From the NCBI GenBank assembly GCA_947623455.1, contig OX392543.1, forward strand, positions 22,752,757-22,816,756: a stretch of 64,000 nt of DNA. The letters are read 5' to 3'. Position numbers and translations under genes: made by a program. The DNA is from Mimachlamys varia (lineage: Eukaryota; Mollusca; Bivalvia; Pectinida; Pectinidae). The notes under the pieces were generated by a model. That model did no database searches and had not been told where the DNA came from. It was given only the letters and a program-made list of their open reading frames with translations. This document shows positions 1 through 10,989 of the stretch, in pieces (positions within the stretch are counted from its first letter, which is position 1; each line of letters begins with the position of its first letter).

Positions 1-77
1 TGGAGTTGTTTTATAACCAAAGTCAGAGCATTGATGTTAAGATAGCGAAATGTAAGATTATTTCGCCATTATTTGTT

Positions 78-305
78 CTCACCGAGACTTATTCTGTATC
101 TTTGTGTGACGTGAAGATAGACTTTTTTCTTTGCTTATAAGTGTGCTCCCTTGTTGTGATTGACATTGATGACTCGGTTGTCATTTTGAGGATTGATATT
201 TACTTGGCTGTGACCAAGATTTACATGGCGGGTGTCGTCGAAGAAGCAGCAGACGCTTACTTTTCCGGAACACCTGGTCTTATTATCTTGTACTTTTACA
301 AAATA
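78..305 (-). repeat. R1 dispersed repeat, partial copy
   Basis: This copy carries the R1 hallmarks in reverse orientation: a TTGTGATTGACA segment, then ATTTACATGGCGGGTGTCGTCG, then the TTCCGGAACACCTGGTCTTATT core. It stops at the CTTGTACTTTTACAA hairpin, so the distal third of the 386-bp element is missing. No coding capacity is seen. Orientation is defined by the complete copy at 7662-8047, taken as plus. Confidence 0.75.
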
Positions 306-568
306 AAAATCACTTTTGATTTATGTAACACTTCGATGACCAGTGCGTTATATTTACTATCACCTTTACCAGACAATTGACCAGCAAATAAAATAATCCT
401 TTCATAAATCATACTTTCTTACCCGAAGAAAATTCTTACAAAAATTCGGAACATTTTCACATCACTAAAGAAGAATATGAAGGTGAACTTAAATACAGGA
501 TCTAGTTTATTTTCTGTTTACCTTGTATATTCATACCTTGTAAATTCGAAGTGTTTTGGTTTTGTTTG

Positions 569-729
569 TTTTGGAGGTGGAGGTAAGCCGGAGTACCCGG
601 AGAAAAACCACCGACCTACGGTCAGTACCTGGCAACTGCCCCACGTGGGACTCGAACTTGCAACTCAGAGGTGGCGGGCTAGTGGTATAATGTCGGAACA
701 CCTTAACCACTCGGCCACCGAAGCCCCCT
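569..729 (-). mobile_element. SINE-A copy (tRNA-Ser/Leu-like head)
   Basis: Read on the minus strand, this has an A-box-like TGGCCGAGTGGTTAAGG, a B-box-like GAGTTCGAGTCCCACG, then the body CCAGGTACTGACCGTAGGTC and the tail GGCTTACCTCCACCTCCAAA. The A box is of the type found in tRNA-Ser and tRNA-Leu, which suggests derivation from one of them. The far 3' end (GTTAATAGGACG, seen in other copies) is absent. It is non-coding. Confidence 0.8.
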
Positions 730-1239
730 ACATGACGTGCTAGATAAAGTTTATAACTTACTCTGCAGAGGAAATATAAGAAGTTGATCCAGATGCACGT
801 TCACATGGTTATTTTACAATGTTTCTTTTTAGCAATAAGCCTACGACTGGAACTGTTTTATAACAAACGTCAGAGCATCACATTTCAAAAGAAGAATATT
901 TCGGTGGACTCAACCATGCACTTACTTGACACAAACCAATTTACAGATTGCACACTCAATCCTCATTTAATTGAAGGAGCAACCCGACAGAGTTACAGAC
1001 TCATGCTGCCGAAATGTCACGATTTATCCTTGGGCTGACTTCTCTAGTGTTGTATAATTCCTGGACATAATGTCTGATTTACGATTCAAACACGAACGTA
1101 TGTTTGTTTCCGTCTATTGGGTTTCCACGATCGACGTGCAGAAGCATCACTTTAGTGTAGGGTTTTGTGATCTCTCTTTTACAGGGAGAGTCAACACCAT
1201 CGTGGTCCAAATTCATCATGTGTATGTGTCTATGTAGCA

Positions 1240-1745
1240 TTTACATTATCTCTGCCTCTCGCAAAACATTTTCAACCCGAATCACTCTAAATATTACATC
1301 ATAGACCACCCATCATATTTCCTAAAAAATTCCACACCAGACGGATTTTGAAATGCTCTTGTTTTCAAATATCTCAAAACGATCATATTTATTATCAAAA
1401 CAATACAATGATATTCTGATAAGTCTTTTGACCTCACTTTTGATCAAATCTGAACCCATATTCATGAAACCGTTCTCATGTTGAAGTAGGGATTCTGCGC
1501 TTACACCTGCTAGTTTATAAGTCACTTATATCGGGCAAAATTGCATTTACGCACCTGACCCTTTTGCTTCTCCATTAGTTTAGAAATTTTGGATTCCAAC
1601 CTCTTAGTCCCTAGCATCATCAAAGGGTCATAGGAGGGTGTTTACATTATCTCTGTATCCAGCAAAACAGTTTAAAACCGAATCACACTTAATATTACAT
1701 CCTAGAAAACTTACATTGTACCACTTATCATAAAATGTTCCACCA
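1240..1745 (+). repeat. Direct duplication inside left arm
   Basis: A segment of about 100 bp starting TTTACATTATCTCTG, continuing GCAAAACA and CCGAATCAC and then AATATTACATC, occurs at about 1240-1345 and again at about 1640-1745. The other arm has only one copy (7560-7630), so the duplication belongs to the left arm alone or was lost on the right. Confidence 0.65.
1546..1640 (-). repeat. R8 dispersed repeat fragment
   Basis: The segment contains GCACCTGACCCTTTTGCTTC followed by TTTAGAAATTTTGGATTCC and CCCTAGCATCA, which form one end of the R8 family. Fuller copies lie at 39451-39668 and 50434-50653. The GATGACGTAACAC end is missing. It lies between the duplicated blocks of the left arm. 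Confidence 0.7.
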
Positions 1746-2479
1746 AAAGTAATTTGCTAACACATTTGTTAACAGTATTCGGCAAAACATTTTCTTTTCA
1801 ACATTAATGAAAAAATGAAATTTAATAAGTTATTAACATTAAAAAGGTATCATTGCAAGCAAAGATCGAACTCAAAATTAGGGACAAAATGGGGGCATTT
1901 AAAAGATTTAAAGATTTACACGGATACCATTGGATAATTAAAAAATACTGATAATTATAAGCTGTTCAAAAAAGTGAGCTGACATGTAAAATCAAGGTCA
2001 CATCCAAGTTAATGTCAAGTTTTCAAAGACATTACGTTTGAAAACCAGATACATGGTTGACAATTAGAAAGAAATTTCATATAACCAGCCGAAGGGAAAT
2101 ATACTCAAAAGTAAAATGCATTAATGTAGCGACACTTGCATCACTCATAAGGGTAAACGTCCTTTGTTTTATTAACGAATTCAAAACGTTACGTCAATTC
2201 CGCTTAAGGCGCGTTGAAAGGTATATTCGTGAAACGAAAAAAAAAGAATTGACAAGATCGAGACGGCAACAATTACATTTGTCGGTATCCTATGTTGAAA
2301 ATGTGTCCGTCAACAGTTGATTTTTATCACCGAAGTTATGTACGATGTACGTTTCTTTCTCACTGATTATAATTAACACTATTAATCATGTTCAAATACT
2401 TTGAAAAAAGGCAAAGTGGTGGTGGTAAGGGAGGGAAGGAGATATATTCACAATAAAACCTCTTTAAAAATGACACACT

Positions 2480-3150
2480 ATTGTTACACCTTTCTGTGTT
2501 GACGACTCAAGACAATGAAAACAACTCTAGTAAAAGCAATTATTTATATGAAAAAAAAAGAGTGACAGCAATTCCTGATAGCCTTGACCCACGTGCTCCA
2601 CATGTCTGTCATTTCCGTTTCCGTCCAAGTGTAGCAAGCGACGGTATATTAGTCTCCCAATAGAGTAGTGCTTTATCTAAAGGGTCATACTCCCTCTAGG
2701 ATATTTCATTTTTTTCCTATCAACACCACAATCCCGCGGGCAAATTCATACCTAGATATTCGTTGAATATCTTGAATAAGTTTTTCAGTCCGGGGCTCCT
2801 CCGCCGTTTATATTGTTATAAACACTGTAAAAAATCAAAGGCAAAAGGTAGCACCAAGGGGAAACAACTCTGTTTACGTACACATGTGTTACCATTCAAC
2901 GCAAAATTCAATTAAAAAATGATTGACAGCAATTCTTAATAGCCTTGACCCAAATGATCTGCTTGTGTGTAATTTCCATCAAAGTGTAACCAATAGAGTA
3001 GTGCTTTATCTAAAGGGTCATACTCCCTCAAGGATATTTCCTTCTTTACTGATATAATCAACATCACAAACGTAATGGTAAATTCATACCTAGATATTCG
3101 TTGAATATCATAAATGTTTTTTTTTCAGTCTGGCTCTCCCCCACCATTTT
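2480..3150 (+). repeat. Two tandem copies of a 220-350 bp unit
   Basis: The order AGTGACAGCAATTCCTGATA, GCCTTGACCCA, then GAGTAGTGCTTTATCTAAAG, TCATACTCCCTC, then CCTAGATATTCGTTGAATAT occurs at 2560-2780 and again, shorter, at 2920-3115. A third copy in reverse orientation lies at 6490-6720. The inner edge of the left arm is therefore a partial tandem duplication. Confidence 0.75.
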
Positions 3151-3483
3151 TTGTTGTTAATAGTGTAGCTATTATACATATTAATACACTCTAAGAAGCT
3201 ACTGGCGCTTATTTTGGTGTCAAAACTGTAGGAGATCTGGTGATTAAACGCATAAACACATATACGTTTATAGACGTAAAACCGAACCAAATCAACAATA
3301 CCACGGAAATCACAAACCAAATCACTCGCTATAAATCAAATGATCATTTATAAAAGACATACATATAGGACTAACCCCAACACACAAATGATTGATCCTA
3401 CAAATGACGCATCGCTGGGATGAAATTAACAGAAAAGGTAATAATGTTTAAAGGATTATACGTTTACTTAAAAATCAATTAGG

Positions 3484-3592
3484 AGGCCGCGATGGCCGAG
3501 TGGTTAAGGTGTTCCGATATTCTACCTCTAGCCCTCCACCTCTTGGGTGCGAGTCCGAATCCCACGAGGCAGTTGTCAGGTGTATTGGATGT
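3484..3592 (+). mobile_element. SINE-A copy, 3'-truncated
   Basis: The head GATGGCCGAGTGGTTAAGGT is intact, followed by CTAGCCCTCCACCTCT and a B-box-like GCGAGTCCGAATCCCACG. The copy ends just after GGCAGTTGTCAGGTGTA. It lacks the CCGTAGGTC body and the tail. The A and B boxes look intact, but it is not a tRNA gene because no cloverleaf closes around them. Confidence 0.75.
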
Positions 3593-3642
3593 ATTAGCAC
3601 ATTTATTCATATATCACGGCATCCAGTATTGTTAACAATTGT

Positions 3643-3770
3643 ATGAAAATATTAGAGCGTCAACAAAACAAACCTCAACATCGATTAAACAAGGGGCCAA
3701 ATATAAACCAAAGACACTTTTACATAGACTCTTGTACAACTCCAAGATAATAAGATCAGGTGATCCAAAG
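3643..3770 (+). repeat. R1 partial copy (plus)
   Basis: The order GCGTCAACAAAAC, CATCGATTAAAC, GGGGCCAAATAT and ACATAGACTCTTGTA follows the first third of R1. It diverges after AGATCAGGTG. With the minus copy at 4010-4345 it forms an inverted R1 pair, about 240 bp apart, inside the spacer of the large inverted duplication. Confidence 0.65.
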
Positions 3771-4009
3771 CAGCAAGCGTTAGAGAAAAGTATATATTGT
3801 GATGGGCATTACCGTATTAAGAGATGCGATCAGTTTCGATGTTCTTCCTTCTTGAATTATGTTGGTAGGTTTATAGTTGCCAAACTGTGGCACAGTTAAT
3901 AATATAACAAATTATCCGTTATTCTATTTTAACTTGCCTCTCTGTTTAACAATTATTTGTTTACTTGTTTAGGTCCGATCATCATACATATTGAATCATC
4001 GAAAGAAAT

Positions 4010-4345
4010 AGCTGAAAAACTAACAACACAAGAATTCGAGAGATACAGGTTGATCAGAACTATGGGCAAGTTTTATGGTCAAATAGTTTGTATCTTTAAG
4101 TGATATGAGGACGGATATTTTTGAGTATGCTCATAAGTGTGTTTACTTGTTGTGATTGACAATGATACTCGGTTCTCATTTTGGACGAGACAAAGATACA
4201 CATGGCGGGTGTCGTCGATGAAGCAGAAGACGCTTACTCTTCCGAAACACCTGGTCTTTTTCTCTTTTACTTTTACGAGAGTCTCCATGTAAATATTTCC
4301 TTTGTTCATATTTTGCCCCTAGTTTGATCGATTTTGAGTCCGTTT
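4010..4345 (-). repeat. R1 copy, nearly complete
   Basis: It begins with AACTAACAACACAAGAATTC and runs through GTTGATCAGAACTATGGGC, GAGTATGCTCATAAGTGTG, CATGGCGGGTGTCGTCGATG, CCGAAACACCTGGTC and ATTTTGCCCCTAGTTTGATC. This order is the reverse complement of the complete copy at 7662-8047. The AACTTGGATG segment before the CATGGCGG core is shortened. Confidence 0.85.
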
Positions 4346-4454
4346 TATTTCTCTTTTTTTTTCACCACAAACATTAGTTAAAAAAAGCAGGTTAATGATA
4401 TCTCCAGCTCGGCGTGCTTTTAAGACGCAACGAGGATATATCTACTAGATGATG

Positions 4455-4700
4455 TGGCAATTGATTTTGAGTACGGAGTATGGTTTTGTTGACGCTGTGG
4501 TATTCTCATAATGTTTTATCTCTTACGGGTGTCGTCAATTAAGCAGAAGATGCTTACTCTTCCGGAACACCTGGTCTTATTATCTCGTACTTTTACAAGG
4601 ATCTCCATAAGGAGCTTTCTGTTTTTCATATTTTGGCCCTAGTTTAATCGATTTGAGTTCGGATTATGGTTTTGTTGACGCTTTGGTATTCTCTATTTTT
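4455..4700 (-). repeat. R1 partial copies in tandem
   Basis: The R1 terminal segment TTGAGTACGGAGTATGG then GACGCTGTGGTATTCTC appears first. It is followed by a second copy starting ACGGGTGTCGTCAATTAAGC and ending again with GACGCTTTGGTATTCTC. The GATTTACATGG arm of the internal inverted repeat is lost. Confidence 0.75.
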
Positions 4701-4721
4701 TCCCCTTTCGTTTGCTTCACT

Positions 4722-5060
4722 CAAACACAAACATTATGCAGGACTTCCATTAATGTATGGTTTGCTTGTGTGTTTTACGCCCTATTAACACTTGTGTGTG
4801 AATGTGTGATGTTCATCTTTTATTCTTGAAGCAATATTTCATTGCAGTAGCTCCACCATGTTTGTCTCGGCCTAACAAAAACAGTATATAGGACTTCCAT
4901 AAATATTTGGTGTGTTTGTGTTTTACGCCATATTAACACATCTGTGTGTTCGTGAATATGCTGTTTCTATTTCAGTTCTCTGGTATTTTTACTCTTGCAA
5001 TAACTTCAATTTGTTTGCCTCTCTCAAACAAACATTATACGGGGCATCCTCTAAGGTCAA
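4722..5060 (+). repeat. Threefold repeated module
   Basis: A short module of ACAAACATTATRCAGGAC type followed by TTCCATTAATGT and GTTTTACGCCCTATTAACAC occurs near 4725-4800 and 4873-4945. Its first part occurs again near 5010-5050. The spacing is about 145 bp. An open frame running from 4946 to 5239 starts inside this repeat; see the rejected list. Confidence 0.55.
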
Positions 5061-5401
5061 TAACGTCAGAAGTCGGTGACGCTTTAAAACAGTTAAGCCA
5101 TGTAAATCGATCTCAAATATCTATACAGGGATTTCATGTTCAGCGTGACCTTGGTGTCGAGATTGCGTTCAGGTCAAACTATCAAAGAATACGGTCAGAG
5201 AATGAAATTAGTTTCTGGAGGGTTAATACGATTCTTTGAAGGTTAGGCAATTTCGGCAATCTTGACACATGTATTGCCCAAATATTTGCTACAGATTAGG
5301 TTCGAGGAACAAAGACGACCCTTGTGAGAACATGTTCCTCTTGGATTTCTCTTATTTACGGCCGAAGAGAATTAAGCCCTTACTATATATAGTACCTGGC
5401 C

Positions 5402-5879
5402 ATAAGTATTGTCGTATCCATTACACGTAGACTTAAGTGTATTTCCACCAGTTTTTAAAGTGTCATTACAATAACAGCTTAATCGATTTCATTAAATTTT
5501 GTTATTCTTTTTTTTTTAATTTTATATTTAATTGGAGTTTCCAAAACATATTGTTAGTGCAGATGTAGTCCGTATGTAATAATATTGAGGCATTTAAATT
5601 AAAAATGAAAACTGCAAACTGAACGTCTCCCCTTACGTCAATGTTAATTTCATAAAAACTGTGACGTCGCAAATAAGCTCCAGCTTCAAACAGCTCTGAA
5701 ATGTAGCATATTAAGTGCAACTGAACTCAGAAATATATTTTGAAAACTCTGCTAAATTCTGATGAATATCAAATAAAGTTGATCAAATTCGGCCACACAA
5801 TTATTTTATAATGACATTTTCAAAATTAGAGGATGTACACTAAAGTCTATGGGGAATTGTCGGGTGCGACAATACTTAT
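5402..5879. mobile_element. Mariner-like TIR element (478 bp)
   Basis: The left end ATAAGTATTGTCGTATCC is matched by the reverse complement of the right end, ATAAGTATTGTCGCACCC. Similarity continues inward for about 50 bp with TAGACTTAAGTGTA against TAGACTTTAGTGTA. No transposase frame fits inside, so it would be a non-autonomous element. I assign it to Tc1/mariner only from the look of the TIR; no clean TA duplication is visible. Confidence 0.55.
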
Positions 5880-6429
5880 TGCAAGATATTGAGTCTAGGA
5901 TTAATAGTCTGCAAAAACGGAGAACATAGCATTTATCAACGCAATAGTTATTAATGGTTATTTCTTCTCAGAGAAACCTTGGCTTACATGTTATTTCATC
6001 GTTAAATTACAAAGTAGCATTGTCCGTTACTGTTAAATTACAGTGATATCCAGACTTCAACATTCACATCAGTCACCAAACATTTAATCATTATTCATGA
6101 CACATAGGTCCTGTCTTAACAGTCCGGGGAACCGTAAAATAGGTTTGTGCTGGGATTAGGTAGTTTCTCCCAACACGCGGGATCGCCACTCATTTATCCC
6201 ATCGAGGTTATTATCTCATTCACATTGCGTCATTAAACACCAAGAATGTGCGCTCTGGGTACAAAAATAGATTGTGTTCCTCGTTTGATTCATCAGTTTA
6301 ATAATAGATTGATGAGAATTGGTTAATTGCAAATCAAATGTTATATTATGAATCGTGCCACTACTCAAGATAGTTAACTGGGTGGCCGCTTTAACTTACT
6401 AGCAGAGTCTACCACCTGGAATTCGTTAA
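5880..6429. other. Unassigned intergenic stretch
   Basis: I see no exon, repeat family or RNA gene here. The stretch is AT-rich, with stops in all frames. Confidence 0.5.
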
Positions 6430-8345
6430 TTTTGCCTTTGCTTTTTTACACTGTTAAAAACAACAAAAATGACGGCGGAGAGCCGGACTGGAAAAATCAT
6501 TCAAGATATTCAACAAATATCTAGGTATGACCTTACCTTTGGATTCTGATGTTGATAATTTCAGTAAATAAGGATATATATCCTAGAGGGAGTATGACCC
6601 TTTAGATAAAGCACTAGTCTATTGGGAGACTGATTTACGGTCGCTTGCTACACTTGGACGGAAACGGAAATGACAGAAATGCAGAGCATGTGGGTCAAGG
6701 CTATTAAGAATTGCTGTCAATCTTTTTTTTTCATGTAAATAATTGCTTTTACTAGAGTTGTTTTGCTTTGCTGGAGTCGTCAACACAGAAAAGTGTAACA
6801 ATAAAAAGAGAGCAGTTTGCGTGCGTAATAAAGTTGTTTCCCCTTGTTTGCTACCCTTCGCCTTTGTTTTTTTCATCCGGAAGTAGCCCTCCAATGGGAA
6901 ACCAGAAACACGTCAAACAATTACGTTACGTAACACTTGGCCTTCATCGGTTATTTCCGGAAGGTTGAATAAAACCGTTCTATCTTTCAGTTGATGTTTG
7001 TTGCATTTATCTCTGTCGTTGCTTCAGACGCTGTTTTTTTCGACTCGCCGACTTTAAATAATAGAAATTGTATCACTTTCTGAGCCAATTTATAAATGAT
7101 TCTCGGTAAATATAAAAGATAAACTATAACGCTAGCTTTGCCTTTGTCATATTATGTTATTTTTAAAGAGGTTTTATTGAATATATAAGCCTTCCCTCAA
7201 CTCCCAAACCTCCACTGTTGTCTTTCAAAGTATTTGAACATGATGTACGGACAGTTTGATAGTCGCAATCTTGATCTTATTGTGAAGTATGTGAAAGGAT
7301 GTAAATCCTGTAATATCTTATGTATGTTGTCAGAATAAATATATGGAATTTGATGGTGTTATATAACACGTCCATCACAGTATCTTGTGATTGTTGTCAC
7401 TTAACAAGCCCTTAATAAGCAGACTTGACATTACTTGGATGAGCTAATAAAAGGCCGTTTACCTTAATGCATTTTTTTTTGATATATATGATCGTTTCGA
7501 GATATTTGAATACAAGAGCATTTCAAAATCCGTCTGGAATAAACCTTTTGAGGAAATATGGTGGGTGGTCTATGATGTAAAGTTTAGAGTGATTCGGGTT
7601 GAAAATGTTTTGCTAGAGGCAGAAATAATGTAAACGCAACATAGACGTATACACATTATGAAAATATATAAGAGAATACCGAAGCGTTAACAAAGTCACA
7701 ATCCAAACTCAAAATCGATTAAACGAGGGGCAAAATATGAACAAAGGAAAGATTTACATAGAGACTCTTGTAAGAGTACAAGAGAATAAGACCAGGTGTT
7801 CCGGAAGAGTAAGCGTCTTCTGCTTCATCGACGACACCCGCCATGTAAATCTCAAAAAGGAAACCTATTATCATTGTCAATCACAAGAAGTAAACACACT
7901 AATGAGCATACTCAAAAACGTCCATCTTCATTTCACTTAAAAGATACAGAATATTTCTCAATGAGACAAAGATGGCGACCATAAAACTTGCCCATAGTTC
8001 TGATCAACGTGCATCTCTCGAATCCCCGTGTTGTTAGTTTGTTTGTGATGAACTTGGACTACGATTGTGTTGACTCTCCCTGTAAAAGAGAGAACACAAA
8101 ACCGTAAAATGCGATGCTTCTGCTGGTCAACTGTGGAAACCCAATAGACAGAAACAAAGACACGTTCGTGTCTGAATCGTAAATCAGACATTGCGTCCAG
8201 GAATGAAATCAGCCCAAGGATAAAACGTGACGTTTCGGCAGCATGGGTCTGAAACTCAATTACGTTGGTCCTTCAATGATGTGGGTATTGAGGTGTAATT
8301 TGTTAATTGGTATGTGTCAAGTAAGTGCATGACTGAGTCCACTGT
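6430..8345 (-). repeat. Right arm of large inverted duplication
   Basis: This is the reverse-complement partner of 893-2850. The two outer edges are closely comparable: GGACTCAACCATGCACTTAC on the left against GTAAGTGCATGACTGAGTCC here. The arm carries a 386-bp R1 insertion (7662-8047) that the left arm lacks. A 350-bp stretch at 6800-7150, including two CCGGAAG motifs at 6877 and 6957, has little counterpart on the left. Confidence 0.75.
7662..8047 (+). mobile_element. R1 reference copy, complete (386 bp)
   Basis: This is a non-coding interspersed element. It is bounded by ATGA at 7658-7661 and 8048-8051. The left arm of the inverted duplication has the uninterrupted site near 1217-1232, with only one ATGA when read on the minus strand. 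The element starts AAATATATAAGAGAATACC and ends GTTAGTTTGTTTGTG, with no TIRs. Inside are ATCGATTAAACGAGGGGC, the imperfect hairpin CTTGTAAGAGTACAAG, GGTGTTCCGGAAGAG and CGACGACACCCGCCATG. ATTTACAT and ATGTAAAT bracket the core. The superfamily is unknown to me. Confidence 0.85.
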
Positions 8346-9955
8346 CATCGTCTTGCAATATGGATGCAGGGCTGAACTTTCATAGCACTATAAAAATGTT
8401 TTTAAAAATGACTATCGATCCTTATACGAACATAGCTTTCAACAGAAATAATTCGGAATACGAACGTTGGAGAAAACCAAACAATATTGGGCCGATCGGC
8501 AGAGGATCCCCGATGTATACGTAAAATGTGGGTGTATTTTCTATTACGTCACCTGAACATTGAATTAACGATTGACCTTCTGTACCAAACCACGACACAA
8601 TATACACATTTGTTATGTATCTGCCCATGAAACTATTTAAGGATTAACTTTCTATTTTGTTTATGTTATCGGGGAATAACTACAATGGAAACGGGTAAAT
8701 TCACTAACCGGCAAAGCAATTGTGTTTCAAACTATAGGATTTGCATAGCTCCGCCCACATGTATTGTTGTCGACGTCATAGAAATTTGTCACGTGTTTGA
8801 CTACAGTTATGCCGTGATAATGATCGTCTATTGAGCAATGGTTATCGAGTGAATGTCAGTGTAGACTGTAAATAGTATGCAATACATATAATTGTACATG
8901 ATATATGGTTTGCAGTTCAATGTAAGAATTGTACATGCTGCTCCCATTACATGATTATAAGAAGCAACTAGCAACTAAGATATAGAGGATATTCAATGGT
9001 TTGCCGTTTAATTAAGGATTAACCTTTGATTTTGTTTAGTTTATGAGATCATAAATCCAATGAAGCACGAGGTAAATTGGTAGTTTTTTGATGCCGGGTC
9101 ACTTTTTCACGTCACACTGAATAAGCCTTATATTTTCACTGCAAAATCTTATATTTTCACAGCAAAAACTTATAATTTCACTGCAGTGAAAATTTAAGTT
9201 TTATCAGTTTGATAATTTTCTATATTTCACAGGCAAAAATGTAATAAACTGCCGTATTTCTCCAGCCATATCACGTTTGATAGTTGCGAATTGCCTTCCT
9301 ATGATTATAGCAAAGGACGTTAGTGTCACATGCTGCCCCAATTGCATGTTCGTAGAAGGCGACTAAACTTGGGATATTATCTTTTCGATTCTTTCTCAAC
9401 AACTTTCTCCTTCCTAATGTCTCCCTTGACACTACCTCACGTTTAGTATCCGCCCCTGTAAGGAAGGCCATGGGTTCTGTCCTCAGGTCGAGAAATACCA
9501 GGGTCTTACAAAATGGTAATACATACCCCCTGCTTGACGTTCAGCATTATACAGTTGCATACTTGCCGTCTGTATAACGGTTATAAAAACGAGCCAAATT
9601 AAACATTTTCCGCTGATTCTATTTACAATCGATATACGACACGGTACAGTTACAGGTTATATCAGCGTTGTCTATAGTAGTTTATAGACCTAGGGAACTT
9701 ATTTAACACACATGGAAAACACTGCTGTGTTTTTTGTCAGGAAAAAAAGAAGAAACCGTTTTAGTCGAAATGGAGCATTAAGTTAAATGCCACTGATAAT
9801 AGTAACATAAGTATGTTACTGACAGTAAATTAAGTTATTTTTTAATCGGCAAAAAAGGTTGCGTTAAAACCACCATCATAAACGCCGCAAAGTTATGTTA
9901 ATAATATATAATTCAAATGGCCCATCCCAGAGGAAAGCGTGTGTGCTACTGAAGA
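8346..9955. other. Unassigned stretch with small repeat fragments
   Basis: No exon is seen. Two TTAAGGATTAAC segments (about 8637 and 9014) match the end of the R10 family. A triple run of a 21-bp unit of TTATATTTTCACTGCAAAA type lies at 9131-9195 and runs into the palindrome TTTCACTGCAGTGAAA. Related segments with CATGCTGCCCCAATTGCATG (about 9329) and CATGCTGCTCCCATTACATG (about 8934) look like fragments of one more dispersed repeat. Confidence 0.5.
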
Positions 9956-10247
9956 AATAGGGAATTTATGAAACATTCACATATGATTTAATCTTGTTTG
10001 CAACTAGCATTTCCATTGGCTTAAAAAAATATGTTATCAGCCCATAATGTAAAAAATGACGTTGCCGTTTATAAAGTCTCTTTTGATTGGCTGACGCAGC
10101 AGCATACTAATTTGTAAGTGAAAATTAAATTAAAAAACGGAGTGTACTCTTAATAAAACGCGAAACGTTTTATGATGAGAATACACTACGCTTTTTGTGT
10201 TATAACCCCATAACATAAAAAATATATTAAAGTTAATCCTTAAATAA
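9956..10247 (+). repeat. R10 TIR-type repeat
   Basis: This matches the reverse complement of 26109-26448. Shared parts are AATCTTGTTTGCAA, CCATTGGCTTAAA, TTTTGATTGGCTGA, GAGTGTACTCTTAATAAAAC, GCGAAACG, TGTTATAACCCCATAACA and the end AAGTTAATCCTTAAATAA. GAGTGTACTC and the AAACGCGAAACGTTT region form local palindromes. It is non-coding. Confidence 0.65.
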
Positions 10248-10752
10248 TTTTTTTTAGCAAAAGTCAAACTTCCTCCTCTAGAACCACTGTATATAATTTC
10301 AAACACTGCATGTATCATAGACGACTGTCTGCTCAAGTGTATACGGCCCTTACAAACCACGACACAAGGTACAGTTGGCCTGGTGTTGTCAGTCACTTAA
10401 CGACTTACTGAAGTTGTCAGTGGCGTAAAATTAATATTTTAATTCCATCAGACTCCATTAGATAGGCATCCACGGAGAGTTCATTAAAATACATTCAGCA
10501 GAGAGTTCTAAAGACAATCAGACGACTTTTAAGTCGCTTCAGATATGTCGGAAATGTCAATAAAGAAGCTTGAGCGTCAATGTTATATTGAACATGATAA
10601 TTGTGCAAGACATGAGCTTTTAAGCGAGTGTCATAAATGTATTTTTACCAAGGGTGTTTAATAAATCAAACTTGAAATGGACATCGATTTAAGATTACAT
10701 TTATCACAAATCAATCACCATTGGAAACAGAAATCTTTAAAATGATATATGC

Positions 10753-10978
10753 TGTATTTATTTTACAGCAATTAAACAATATATTCAGCGTATATAAGTT
10801 GCTCTTGTTGGTCCGGATGTTAGCACCCGTGGGTCTTATTGGGTGAGGAAATATCTGAGTTTGCGGAGAAAACCCACGTTGTCGGGCAAGATACCCCATA
10901 CCTTTCAACGTCAGATCGGAGAATCGAACACTGGCCGACTTGGTGAAAAAAACTAATGCGCTTTACCGTGCACCACCC
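10753..10978 (-). mobile_element. SINE-C copy (tRNA-derived)
   Basis: On the minus strand a degenerate tRNA-like head with B-box-like GTTCGATTCTCC is followed by CCCGACAACGTGGGTTTTC, CGGACCAACAAGAGCAACTT and a TTGCTGTAAAATAAATA tail. Other copies of this family are at 13825-13930 (head only), 17219-17382, 42206-42330 and 49641-49801. Confidence 0.7.
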
Positions 10979-10989
10979 TCAAATGCACG

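Larger units (their letters stand above)
893..2850 (+). repeat. Left arm of large inverted duplication
   Basis: This arm matches the reverse complement of 6430-8345 in at least six collinear blocks: 893-1240 with 8050-8340, 1240-1395 with 7480-7655, 1984-2015 with 7420-7445, 2385-2480 with 7150-7250, 2480-2730 with 6560-6800, and 2745-2850 with 6430-6530. The blocks are separated by unequal gaps, so the copies have diverged by insertions and deletions. Short frames inside (for example in 2481-2663) are also partly open in the other arm, but they are interrupted and match no protein I know. Confidence 0.75.

Noticed and set aside
4946..5239. 97-codon plus frame whose C-terminal half faintly recalls the basic N-terminal region of mollusc LINE proteins
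   Set aside because: It starts inside a tripled repeat, has no endonuclease or reverse transcriptase motif after it, and the resemblance is too vague to call.
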